Positions 8,134 through 15,545 are shown, counted from the stretch's first letter. The stretch is DNA of 25,702 nucleotides from Pedobacter sp. (GCA_028287885.1 JAQBOT010000482.1:1-25702), one strand, 5' to 3'. A program made the numbers and translations. The notes: generated by a model not told the origin, from the letters alone.

Positions 8134-9312
8134 ATGAAATTGAACCAAAATTTAGTTATTGCTGCACTCTTTGTATCTGGCATACTCGGAGCCTGCAATC
8201 AATCCGGTAGCAATAAGAACAGTTCTTCGGATCCCACACAGGCCGCTTCAAACAAAATTCTTCTGGATTCTGCAGCATTTACTGGTACAACAGATCAACG
8301 GAATACCCATTTGTATATGCTTAAAAATAACGCTGGTATGCAGGCGGCAATTACAAATTATGGTGGAAGGGTGGTTTCTTTATTGGTGAGAGATAAAAAT
8401 GATCAATGGGTAGATGTTGTGCTGGGCCACGACAACCTAAAGACTTACTTGGATAACAAAGAGAATTTCTTTGGCGCATTGATTGGTCGGTATGGCAATC
8501 GCATTGCGAAAGGGAAATTCAAATTGGAGGGAAAAGAATATAAACTTGAAGTCAATGATGGAGTAAATTCTTTGCATGGAGGTTTGAATGGCTTTCATAA
8601 AAAAGTTTGGGATGGGAAGCTTGTAGATGATCATACGTTGGAACTTACTTACCTGTCGAAAGATGGGGAAGCCGGCTACCCAGGCAACCTTCAGGTAAAA
8701 GTTACCTATACCCTTGGGGAGGACAATTCCTTGAAGGTCGCTTATACCGCAAGTACAGATAAACCAACAGTAATTAACCTGACCAACCATTCCTATTTTA
8801 ACCTAAACGGAGCTGGTGATAAAACGATTACCGATCATTTGTTGACATTAGAAGCGGATGAATTTACACCCGTAGATTCCATACTGATACCAACCGGAAA
8901 GCTGCAAAGGGTAGCAGGAACGCCGTTCGACTTTACTAAACCAAAGCTAATAGGTGCAAATATCAATGATTCTGATCCACAATTGAAAAATGGTAAAGGT
9001 TACGATCACAATTGGGTTTTGAGAGCAGGAACTGGCTTGCGCAAAGCAGCCACAGTGAGTAGTGCTAAATCCGGTATTGTAATGGAAGTTTTAACAGATC
9101 AGCCGGGCATACAGTTTTACAGCGGTAACTTCCTTACCGACAAGGTAAACTATGGAAAGGCAGACGCAACATATGGATACCGTTCTGCTTTTTGCCTAGA
9201 AACACAGCATTTCCCTGATTCTCCAAACCAGCCTAAGTTCCCGACAACAGTCTTGAAACCTGGTGAAGCGTACAATACAAGCACGGTTTACAAGTTCTCT
9301 GTAAACAAATAG
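8134..9312 (+). CDS. galM: Aldose 1-epimerase (mutarotase), lipoprotein
   Basis: It interconverts alpha and beta anomers of free aldoses such as galactose, glucose or arabinose. The protein is 392 aa. Residues 1-20 form a lipoprotein signal peptide ending in the lipobox LGA-C21, so the mature enzyme should be anchored in the periplasm or outer membrane. Galactose-mutarotase residues are visible: the R119-N122-R123 stretch in GRYGNRIAKG, H148 (SLHGG), catalytic acid H219 (NLTNHSYFN), D291 (YDHNW) and catalytic base E356 (FCLETQHFPDSPNQP). It is divergent from the arabinose operon. A periplasmic location fits anomer equilibration of sugars released by exported glycosidases before uptake. A strong terminator follows. 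Confidence 0.95.
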   Translation: MKLNQNLVIAALFVSGILGACNQSGSNKNSSSDPTQAASNKILLDSAAFTGTTDQRNTHLYMLKNNAGMQAAITNYGGRVVSLLVRDKNDQWVDVVLGHDNLKTYLDNKENFFGALIGRYGNRIAKGKFKLEGKEYKLEVNDGVNSLHGGLNGFHKKVWDGKLVDDHTLELTYLSKDGEAGYPGNLQVKVTYTLGEDNSLKVAYTASTDKPTVINLTNHSYFNLNGAGDKTITDHLLTLEADEFTPVDSILIPTGKLQRVAGTPFDFTKPKLIGANINDSDPQLKNGKGYDHNWVLRAGTGLRKAATVSSAKSGIVMEVLTDQPGIQFYSGNFLTDKVNYGKADATYGYRSAFCLETQHFPDSPNQPKFPTTVLKPGEAYNTSTVYKFSVNK

Positions 9313-9349
9313 CAGCAAGTTTAGTCAGATTCTTGGATAGCTAATTAGG

Positions 9350-9410
9350 CAGGTTAACTAATAATACAACTTCATAAGTGTTGTTTATTGGTTAACCTGT
9401 TTTTGTTTTA
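9350..9410 (+). terminator. Rho-independent terminator of galM
   Basis: Outer arms CAGGTTAAC (9350-9358) and GTTAACCTG (9391-9399) continue inward through AATAA/TTATT and ACAAC/GTTGT with one bulge, closing on a 9-base loop. TTTTTGTTTT follows at 9400-9409. The T-tract is on the plus-strand side, which assigns it to galM. Confidence 0.88.
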
Positions 9411-9441
9411 CAAAGGTCTAATTTGTTTTACAAAGGTTGAA
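9402..9441. repeat. Two tandem copies of a 20-bp repeat
   Basis: TTTGTTTTACAAAGGTCTAA (9402-9421) is followed directly by TTTGTTTTACAAAGGTTGAA (9422-9441), 18 of 20 bases identical, with the first 16 plus two more matching. A decayed partial third unit, TTTGATGGTCTAAT, runs to 9455. Each unit contains the dyad TTTGT-TTT-ACAAA. It lies between the galM terminator and the end of the small acidic protein gene. Confidence 0.8.
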
Positions 9442-9450
9442 TTTGATGGT

Positions 9451-9705
9451 CTAATCTTCAGTCAGATCCAGATCATCGCTACTTTGAATATTTATGTCAG
9501 GCGGATTATCCGTTGCATAGGACCCCGTTTGCGTTGATCCATGCGTGTTCGGCTTCGTCTCTTGATCATAGTTGTCCCCGGGGCCGGTACTCCCACCCGT
9601 AAATTGCTGACTTTCGTCTCCTTGCGGATGTTGAACATCATTTTTTACCTGCTCGTTATCTGCACCTTCCTCAGGTGTTTTGTTTGTGTTGTCCTCGCTA
9701 TTCAT
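9451..9705 (-). CDS. Small acidic, disordered hypothetical protein
   Basis: An 84-aa protein with no recognised domain. It is very hydrophilic, rich in D, E, N, Q, G, T and S, lacks Cys and any hydrophobic segment, and ends in an acidic tail (SSDDLDLTED). It is probably intrinsically disordered. Support for a real gene is an AAAGGA-like sequence a few bases before the ATG (TTAAAGGACATG), the strongly biased composition, and its position in a gap that no other gene fills. No function can be assigned. Genes of this kind occur as short conserved hypotheticals in Sphingobacteriaceae, but that is recollection, not a search result. Confidence 0.65.
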   Translation of the reverse strand: MNSEDNTNKTPEEGADNEQVKNDVQHPQGDESQQFTGGSTGPGDNYDQETKPNTHGSTQTGSYATDNPPDINIQSSDDLDLTED

Positions 9706-9893
9706 GTCCTTTAATTAATCGTCTGTATTTAACAATAAGATTCATATAAATAAGTTTCATCTATTTACGTTTACTTGTCCCTTGGCTCGACCTTCTCAAA
9801 ATGACGTCTTCTCTATACGCTTTTGTCAGATTGATGATGGGTAGGATTAGACAGCAAAGCATTCTTGATTTCCCCTCAACTTAAATGCTTTCC

Positions 9894-9924
9894 TTGTTCC
9901 TTTGGAGGCTTTTCGTAATTTTAC
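9894..9924 (+). promoter_or_regulatory. Candidate promoter for the GH25 gene
   Basis: TTG (9894-9896), a 19-bp spacer and TAATTTTAC (9916-9924) resemble the Bacteroidota -33/-7 pair, with A instead of G at the end of the -7 box. Transcription would start within a few bases of the GTG at 9928, giving an almost leaderless mRNA. Confidence 0.3.
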
Positions 9925-9927
9925 GGC

Positions 9928-10821
9928 GTGCCGCCACAAAAGACTAGTATTCCGCGAAAAAGACCTGCCGCATTAAAAAAGCCAGCCGTTAAAAGGCCGG
10001 TCTCCAGGAAAAAAAGCTCCAACAATAAACCACTGCCTATACAACTAAAATTTGCGGCTGTCGCATTGCTACTTATTTTGCTGTCTCCGTTGTATTATGC
10101 CTACATCCTTAAAGCTTTCACATCCACCTGGCGTTCAATACTAGATTGGGGCGAAAATCCGCATTATCGTACCTATAACAGCTATCAGATCAAGATTCCG
10201 GATAAATATGGCATCCATGGCATAGACGTTTCATCTTACCAGGGGAAAATTGATTGGAAAATGGTTAAGTCGATGAAGGACGATGATGTACAAATCAAAT
10301 TTGCCATAATAAAAGCCTCAGAAGGGGTGGCGAGCATCGACCCATACTTCCAACGAAACTGGCGCGAAGCGGCAAAAGCGGGAATTGTTTGCGGTGCATA
10401 CCACTATTTCCGTCCACAAAAATCCGGAGCCTGGCAAGCTAAGTTTTTCCTCCAAACAGTTAGTTTTGAGGCTGGTGATCTTCCTCCAGTTGTAGATATT
10501 GAGCAACTTAATGGGGTAGCGGAGAACAAAATGCGATTGGAACTGTCTGACTTTCTTGATTACGTAGAAAAGAAAACCGGGGTAAAACCCATCATCTATT
10601 CCGGTTTAACTTTTTACAATGACTATCTAAAAGGTCACTTCGATGAGTACCCGTTGTGGATCGCCCATTATCATAAAGCTGAATTACGTATAAATGCGAG
10701 CGCCAACTGGCTGATGTGGCAACATTCAGACCGGGCAAGGATCACGGGCATCAACCATGTTGTAGATTTTAATGCATTTAAAGGTGATAGTCTTGCTTTT
10801 CAACGCCTGTTGATAAAATAG
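9928..10821 (+). CDS. Membrane-anchored GH25 lysozyme-like muramidase
   Basis: A 297-aa protein that should cleave the MurNAc-GlcNAc bond of peptidoglycan. Residues 1-35 are strongly basic and Pro-rich. Residues 38-61 (from LPIQLKFAAVALL) form one membrane segment, so the catalytic domain (about 95-297) is predicted to face the periplasm. The GH25 core is clear: GIDVSSYQGKIDW (D100), FAIIKASEG (125-133), GAYHYFRP (156-163) and the catalytic pair in PPVVDIE (D190, E192). The GTG start is used because the frame has no ATG before the membrane segment. It converges on the dipeptide epimerase gene with only 10 bp between them and no hairpin. Confidence 0.93.
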   Translation: MPPQKTSIPRKRPAALKKPAVKRPVSRKKSSNNKPLPIQLKFAAVALLLILLSPLYYAYILKAFTSTWRSILDWGENPHYRTYNSYQIKIPDKYGIHGIDVSSYQGKIDWKMVKSMKDDDVQIKFAIIKASEGVASIDPYFQRNWREAAKAGIVCGAYHYFRPQKSGAWQAKFFLQTVSFEAGDLPPVVDIEQLNGVAENKMRLELSDFLDYVEKKTGVKPIIYSGLTFYNDYLKGHFDEYPLWIAHYHKAELRINASANWLMWQHSDRARITGINHVVDFNAFKGDSLAFQRLLIK

Positions 10822-10831
10822 CCACCTTAAG

Positions 10832-11929
10832 CTAGACCAGCCATCTTTCGCATTTCTTCAAGAAACCTGGGTCAGCATCTGCGCCAATTCCTATCGCGTT
10901 TGGTACATCCAGAAAGTAGCCATCATACGTTAATCCGCCAACAACCGGATCTACCAAATGCCCCAAAAGGCAAGTGTCCAAGTCAAAGTAAATAATATTT
11001 GGACTAGCTAATGCAAAATGCAGACAGGCTGTTAGGGCAATGCGACTTTCAAGCATGCCGCCCATCATGCATTTCGTTCCGGTTTGTAAAGCAACTTCGT
11101 GGATCTTTTGGGCTTCAAGTATGCCCCCGGATTTTGAGAACTTAATGTTCAGGAGATCGCATGACTTGCTGTTGATCAATTTACGCGCGTCATGGTGGTT
11201 GTAGCAACTTTCATCTGCCATAATCTTAATGGGCGAGTTGATGTTGAGTTCGGGCAACTTATCATCAAACCAGGTGCGCATGGGTTGTTCGCAAAACTGG
11301 ATATTATATTGCGCAAGTGCAGATAAGGCCAGCAGTGCGTCATCAAAGGTCCAACCTTGATTGGCATCTAAACGAATGGTCATTTGTTCACCCACGGCAG
11401 AGCGAATCATCGCTACCCGCTCAATATCCTCCGGCACTTTTTTCCCAAGCTTAACTTTTAAAATACGGCATCCTTGTGTCTTGTATTTCAGCGCTGTTAC
11501 CGCCATGTTTTCTGGCGTGTCAATACCAATTGTCATGTCGGTCTCTACGGTTCTCTTGCGACCACCTAAAAACTGATACAAAGGCATGCCAGCATGCTTT
11601 GCTGCTATATCAAACATGGCCATGTCGAAAGCACTCTTAATGGTTCCATTGTGTGCAGCATACCCCAGCAGATCATTCATGCGCTCTGGAATATCAAGTG
11701 GATCTTTCCCTATCAGAGTTCTTGCAAACTCTCTGGCCATCGCAATACAGGTGTCTTGATTTTCACCCACAATCATTGGAAAAGCAGAGCATTCACCAAT
11801 CCCGTGCACACTTTTATCTGTATGGATTTTTATTAATACATTCTGTGCATAATGCATGGTCCCGGTCGCAATAACAAAGGGTTCCATCGGGATACTGAAG
11901 CGGTAAATTTCTATCGAACTGATCTTCAT
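10832..11929 (-). CDS. Dipeptide epimerase (L-Ala-D/L-Glu epimerase type), enolase superfamily
   Basis: A 365-aa cytoplasmic enzyme of the muconate-lactonizing subgroup that racemises the second residue of dipeptides. Catalytic and metal residues in order are the K158-x-K160 pair (ILKVKLG), D188 (RLDANQGW), E214 (CEQP), D239 (MADES) and the Lys in NIKFSKSGG (263/266). The D316-x-D318 motif (FDLDTCL) is typical of dipeptide epimerases, where it binds the substrate alpha-amino group. The usual role is conversion of L-Ala-D-Glu from murein peptides to L-Ala-L-Glu for reuse. The convergent GH25 gene fits a peptidoglycan theme, but co-regulation is not shown. Related Bacteroidota enzymes can prefer other dipeptides. 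Confidence 0.9.
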   Translation of the reverse strand: MKISSIEIYRFSIPMEPFVIATGTMHYAQNVLIKIHTDKSVHGIGECSAFPMIVGENQDTCIAMAREFARTLIGKDPLDIPERMNDLLGYAAHNGTIKSAFDMAMFDIAAKHAGMPLYQFLGGRKRTVETDMTIGIDTPENMAVTALKYKTQGCRILKVKLGKKVPEDIERVAMIRSAVGEQMTIRLDANQGWTFDDALLALSALAQYNIQFCEQPMRTWFDDKLPELNINSPIKIMADESCYNHHDARKLINSKSCDLLNIKFSKSGGILEAQKIHEVALQTGTKCMMGGMLESRIALTACLHFALASPNIIYFDLDTCLLGHLVDPVVGGLTYDGYFLDVPNAIGIGADADPGFLKKCERWLV

Positions 11930-12110
11930 ATTATGCGTTGAATTAGTAAAATCAAGTATTTAGAAAAAGGGATCAAGCAACTTTCGGTGAATTTCGCAGA
12001 ACTTCTGAAGATCCCTGAATTCCTTTCACTTGTTAAACAAAATAACAATTCGCGGAACAAATTCAAACCCTGCTTTGTTAAAAGGTTAGCAATGCATAGA
12101 AACAAAAATC

Positions 12111-12149
12111 TATATTTGCCAGAATAAGGCCCGCCAACTGCCCGTTGGC
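12111..12149 (+). promoter_or_regulatory. Promoter -7 box and leader hairpin of the FKBP gene
   Basis: TATATTTG (12111-12118) is an exact match to TAnnTTTG, predicting a start near 12122 and a leader of about 70 nt. The leader holds the hairpin GCCAAC (12133-12138)/GTTGGC (12144-12149) with a 5-base loop, followed by GC-rich bases unlike the AT-rich surroundings. No good -33 TTG was found. Confidence 0.5.
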
Positions 12150-12192
12150 ACGGTTAAACGGCCATAAATTTTTAAAATTAAATACGATAGTA

Positions 12193-12693
12193 ATGAGTAT
12201 AAAACCGAACTCCGTAGTTTCATTAACGTACGAACTGCATACGACTAATGAAGAAGGACAACAAGTTTTTGTAGAAAAAGCCGATGAGCAAAACGCTTTG
12301 GTTTTCTTATATGGTACAGGCATGATGTTGCCTAAATTTGAAGAGCATTTGGCTGGTTTGAATGTAGGTGATGAGTATAGCTTTGAGCTTAGCGCTGAGG
12401 ATGGATATGGTGCGATCGATCCGGGAGCTTTCGCTGATCTTCCAAAAGACATGTTTAAAGAAGTTGATCTGCCGAATGTAGGCGATGTTATTCCTTTACA
12501 AGACAATGAAGGTAACCATTTCAGAGCAGGCGTAACCGCAGTTCATGATGATACCATCGCGGTAGATTTAAATCACCCGATGGCAGGTAAAAACCTAATC
12601 TTTTCAGGTAAGATCATATCTGTACGCGAAGCCACACAAGATGAATTAGCTCATGGCCATGCACACGGTGCAGATGGTCATTCTGGTCATTAG
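12193..12693 (+). CDS. SlyD-like FKBP-type peptidyl-prolyl isomerase with His-rich tail
   Basis: A 166-aa cytoplasmic cis-trans prolyl isomerase and chaperone. The FKBP domain is split by an insert-in-flap region (about 75-130), as in SlyD. Landmarks are VVSLTYELHT near the start, FLYGTGMMLPKFEEHLAGLN, AEDGYGAID and VDLNHPMAGKNLIFSGKI. The C-terminus (ELAHGHAHGADGHSGH) is His-rich and probably binds Ni or other metals, again as in SlyD. The frame opens 16 codons upstream at a TTG (12145), but that extension lies in the GC-rich leader hairpin and is not conserved family sequence, so the ATG at 12193 was chosen. No Shine-Dalgarno sequence is present. A strong terminator follows. Confidence 0.94.
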   Translation: MSIKPNSVVSLTYELHTTNEEGQQVFVEKADEQNALVFLYGTGMMLPKFEEHLAGLNVGDEYSFELSAEDGYGAIDPGAFADLPKDMFKEVDLPNVGDVIPLQDNEGNHFRAGVTAVHDDTIAVDLNHPMAGKNLIFSGKIISVREATQDELAHGHAHGADGHSGH

Positions 12694-12701
12694 AAAAAAT
12701 A

Positions 12702-12746
12702 ACATAAAAAAAGCTGCAGAATTTACTTCTGCAGCTTTTTTATGTT
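12702..12746. terminator. Bidirectional terminator between FKBP and ABC-F genes
   Basis: GCTGCAGAA (12713-12721) pairs with TTCTGCAGC (12727-12735) around a 5-base loop. An A-run precedes and a T-run follows, so it works on both strands. Outer pairing (ACATAAAAAA with TTTTTTATGT) extends it further. It serves two convergent genes. Confidence 0.92.
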
Positions 12747-12758
12747 TAAACCTTTCCG

Positions 12759-14381
12759 TTATTTATACAAGTCAGCTCTTAAAGCATCAACTTCAGAACT
12801 GTTTATATAATCATCGTAAGTCATCATTCTATCAATCGTTCCATTTGGCGTAATCTCAATGATTCTAGTCGCTACAGATTCTGTCAATGCATGATCTCGT
12901 GAAGTGAACAAGATTGTGCCTTTAAAATCTTTCATACCGTTGTTCAATGCGGTAATAGATTCCAAATCCAGGTGATTCGTTGGCTCATCAAACAACAACA
13001 AGTTTGCATGTTTTAACATCATTTGGGAGAACATACAACGCATTTTCTCTCCTCCAGATAACACCTTCACATTCTTAAGCACTTCTTCTCCAGAGAATAA
13101 CATACGTCCAAGAAAGCTTCTTACGAACTGCTCATCCTGATCTGTATTTGAATATTCACGCAACCAGTCTACCAAATTCTCATCTTTTCCCTGAAAGTAC
13201 GCGGAGTTGTCGTTCGGAATGTCGGCCATACTGATCGTCACCCCAAATTTAAACTCACCGGTATAATCCTTTTCACGGCCTGTAAGTACGTTATAGAAGG
13301 CTGCAGTGGCAAGGCTGTTTTGCGAAAGGACTGCAATCTTATCACCCTTATTTACCATAAAGCTGATGTTCTTGAACAACACTTCTCCATTTGCAGAATG
13401 CGAAAGATTCTCCACCTGTAGGATCTGATCTCCAGCTTCACGGCCTAAATTATTAAACAATATAGCCGGGTATTTCCTGCTTGATGCTTTAATTTCAGAG
13501 ATGTCGATTTTATCAAGCGCTTTCTTACGTGATGTCGCCTGCTTGGATTTGGAAGCATTTGCACTAAAGCGCTGAATGAATTCCTGTAACTCCTTAACCT
13601 TCTCTTCGAGTTTTTTATTCTGGTCGCCGCGTTGTTTTAATGCAAGCTGACTAGACTCATACCAGAACGAATAGTTACCAGTATAAATGTTCATCTTGCT
13701 AAAGTCAATGTCCACGATGTGCGTACAAACAGCATCTAAAAAGTGCCTATCGTGAGATACAACTAAAACAATATTTTCATAATCTGCAAGGAAGTTTTCC
13801 AACCATGCAATCGTCTCTATGTCCAAATCGTTGGTCGGCTCATCGAGCAATAGGATGTCCGGGTTACCGAAGAGTGCCTGTCCAAGCAAGACACGTACTT
13901 TCTGGTTACCATCAATCTCTTTTAAGAGCTTATAATGATGTTCTTCTTTAATCCCTAAATTGCTGAGCATGGTCGCCGCGTTGCTTTCCATGTTCCATCC
14001 GTCCATTTCTGCAAAGCGATTTTCCAATTCTCCGGCACGTTCGCCGTCCTTATCAGTAAAGTCTTCTTTAGCATAAATGGCATCTTTCTCTTTCATGATA
14101 TCATAAAGTTCTTTATGTCCCATCATAACGGTCTCAATAACCGTAAATTCATCGAAAGCATAATGGTTTTGATTCAAAACCGCCATACGCTCACCTGGTG
14201 TTATCGCAACGCTTCCTGATGTCTGATTAACCTCACCAGAAAGTATTTTCATAAAAGTTGATTTACCCGCTCCATTCGCTCCGATTACCCCATAGCAATT
14301 GCCTTGGGTAAATTTTAAGTTAACGTCTTCAAATAAAGTACGTTTTCCGTAACGCAGGGATAAATTAGATACTGAAATCAT
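12759..14381 (-). CDS. ABC-F family ATPase, YbiT-like, with degenerate second ATP site
   Basis: A 540-aa soluble protein with two ABC domains and no membrane part, of the ribosome-associated ABC-F family, collinear with E. coli YbiT. NBD1 is intact: Walker A GANGAGKS (34-41), Walker B LLLDEPTNDLD and the VVSHDRH switch. The inter-domain linker (FIQRFSANASKSKQATSRKKA onward) is the basic segment that contacts P-site tRNA in ABC-F proteins. In NBD2 the Walker A is replaced by LSQNSLATAAF (Thr359 at the Lys position) and the switch His is Arg495 (FTSRDH), while LSGGEK and LLFDEPTNHLD remain. So only one composite site should hydrolyse ATP normally. Its role is likely translation-related; resistance is not suggested. 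Confidence 0.93.
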   Translation of the reverse strand: MISVSNLSLRYGKRTLFEDVNLKFTQGNCYGVIGANGAGKSTFMKILSGEVNQTSGSVAITPGERMAVLNQNHYAFDEFTVIETVMMGHKELYDIMKEKDAIYAKEDFTDKDGERAGELENRFAEMDGWNMESNAATMLSNLGIKEEHHYKLLKEIDGNQKVRVLLGQALFGNPDILLLDEPTNDLDIETIAWLENFLADYENIVLVVSHDRHFLDAVCTHIVDIDFSKMNIYTGNYSFWYESSQLALKQRGDQNKKLEEKVKELQEFIQRFSANASKSKQATSRKKALDKIDISEIKASSRKYPAILFNNLGREAGDQILQVENLSHSANGEVLFKNISFMVNKGDKIAVLSQNSLATAAFYNVLTGREKDYTGEFKFGVTISMADIPNDNSAYFQGKDENLVDWLREYSNTDQDEQFVRSFLGRMLFSGEEVLKNVKVLSGGEKMRCMFSQMMLKHANLLLFDEPTNHLDLESITALNNGMKDFKGTILFTSRDHALTESVATRIIEITPNGTIDRMMTYDDYINSSEVDALRADLYK

Positions 14382-14398
14382 ATGTAAAAAATAAGCTG

Positions 14399-14406
14399 CA
14401 AAGGTA
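14399..14406 (-). promoter_or_regulatory. -7 box of the ABC-F gene
   Basis: Read on the minus strand, TACCTTTG matches TAnnTTTG exactly and lies 18 bp before the ATG at 14381. No clear TTG element was found upstream at the expected spacing. Confidence 0.45.
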
Positions 14407-14458
14407 GTTATAATTTATAAATCTTTTTGTTGCTGGGTACTTTGCCTAAATTATAAGT

Positions 14459-14466
14459 TATTTTTG
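14459..14466 (+). promoter_or_regulatory. -7 box of the nitroreductase gene
   Basis: TATTTTTG matches TAnnTTTG exactly and ends 9 bp before the ATG at 14476, so the mRNA would have only a few leader bases. TTTG at 14441-14444 is closer (14 bp) than the usual spacing. Confidence 0.35.
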
Positions 14467-14475
14467 CCGACAAGG

Positions 14476-15054
14476 ATGAAAGAAGAATTTGAAGTCGTAA
14501 CCCGCCTTATAAAAGGAAGAAGAAGTATTTTTCCGCCAAGTTATACCAAACAGGAGATTCCTGTAGAAGCAATCCAGCATATTTTGGAGAGTGCCAACTA
14601 TGCACCCACACATAAGATGACAGAGCCTTGGCGTTTTATGGTGTTCAGGAATGCAGGAAAGCAGAGGCTGGGAGCAGAGCTAGCCCGCCTGTATAAGGAA
14701 GGTACGCCTGCAAATAAGTTCCTGCAAAAGAAGTACGAGTCCATACCATTGAAGTTTGAACAATCTAGTTGTGTAATCGTGATCAATGCACAGTTGCATC
14801 CGGACAAGTTGCCGGAGTGGGAAGAGATAGCCGCACTTGGCTGTGCAGTTCAAAATATGGCCTTAACTGCCGAATCATTAGATATTGGTGGGTACTGGAG
14901 TTCTCCGGATTCAGTTGAAGCACTTAGAGATTTTCTTGACTTGAGGGAAAACGAAAAATGCTTTGGGATCTTTTATATGGGCTATTACAATGAGGAAAAG
15001 AGGGATGCAAATAGGACGCCTATGGCGGATAAAGTAAAATGGGTGGAAGATTAA
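14476..15054 (+). CDS. Nitroreductase-family FMN oxidoreductase (YdjA-like)
   Basis: A 192-aa cytoplasmic flavoprotein that probably reduces nitro compounds or quinones with NAD(P)H. The N-terminal GRRSIFPPSY (14-23) carries the Arg-Arg-Ser that binds the FMN phosphate. SANYAPTHKMTEPWRF (39-54) is the conserved flavin-contact segment. GCAVQNMALTAESLDIGGYWSS is the central helix and flavin-site turn. The short length and APTH motif resemble E. coli YdjA rather than NfsB. The frame extends four codons upstream to a TTG at 14464, but the ATG at 14476 is the normal family start and lies after the -7 box. The next gene begins 4 bp after the stop, which implies one transcript. Confidence 0.93.
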   Translation: MKEEFEVVTRLIKGRRSIFPPSYTKQEIPVEAIQHILESANYAPTHKMTEPWRFMVFRNAGKQRLGAELARLYKEGTPANKFLQKKYESIPLKFEQSSCVIVINAQLHPDKLPEWEEIAALGCAVQNMALTAESLDIGGYWSSPDSVEALRDFLDLRENEKCFGIFYMGYYNEEKRDANRTPMADKVKWVED

Positions 15055-15058
15055 ATAT

Positions 15059-15511
15059 ATGGAGAACCTAAAATCAGAAGTGTACCAGCTTTGCTTGACT
15101 CTGGTCCAAAAACGAATTGAAACTGCTGAAACTGCACTTGCACAGGCACAAGAGGCCAGCAATGACGATACAAAAAGCAGCGCCGGCGATAAGTTTGAAA
15201 CCACACGGGAGATGATGCAGCAAGATATTTTTAGAAACAAAAGTCTGCTGGCTGATGCAAAGCAAAATTTGCATCAACTGGAAAGCCTTAACGATGTTCC
15301 AGTTCTGGATACCGTTAGGAATGGTACACTGGTATATACAAACAATGGAATCTTTTACATCAGCATCAGTGCCGGGCAACTTGTTGCAAATGGACAAACG
15401 GTATACGCCATTTCTGCGGCATCACCCGTTGGCCAGCTTTTTATTGGTAAGAAGGTTAAGGCAGATTTTACTTTCAACAACAAGCAATTTATCATTGAAA
15501 AGATCTATTAA
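15059..15511 (+). CDS. GreA/GreB-like small protein (coiled coil plus C-terminal Gre domain)
   Basis: A 150-aa protein, about the length of GreA (158 aa). Residues 1-76 form two helices typical of an antiparallel coiled coil, with an acidic turn (NDDTKSSAGDKFETTRE, 35-51) where GreA has DLSENAEY with its catalytic D41 and E44. Residues 88-150 match the GreA C-terminal fold, especially YAISAASPVGQLFIGKKVKADF, which parallels ISIASPLGRALLGKKVGD in GreA. It may bind in the RNA polymerase secondary channel and affect backtracked complexes, or be a divergent competitor. Proteins like this are, as I recall, often labelled 3-oxoacyl-ACP synthase in databases, which the sequence does not support. It is co-transcribed with the nitroreductase gene 4 bp upstream. 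Confidence 0.75.
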   Translation: MENLKSEVYQLCLTLVQKRIETAETALAQAQEASNDDTKSSAGDKFETTREMMQQDIFRNKSLLADAKQNLHQLESLNDVPVLDTVRNGTLVYTNNGIFYISISAGQLVANGQTVYAISAASPVGQLFIGKKVKADFTFNNKQFIIEKIY

Positions 15512-15545
15512 GCGTAAGTCTTAGAACTAAACTTTCGCGCATAAA

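Noticed and set aside
7974..8198. 74-aa frame spanning the araR/galM control region
   Set aside because: It covers the divergent promoters and the galM signal peptide region, with no protein-like features.
11997..12007. Palindrome CAGAACTTCTG in the epimerase/FKBP divergent region
   Set aside because: It is short and single-copy, with no placement relative to a recognised promoter; likely chance.
12145..12192. TTG start 16 codons upstream of the FKBP gene
   Set aside because: The extension lies in a hairpin-rich leader, and the family alignment begins at the ATG at 12193.
12078..12506. 142-aa open frame antisense to the FKBP gene
   Set aside because: It runs over the promoter and coding region of a clear gene and shows no domain or ribosome binding site.
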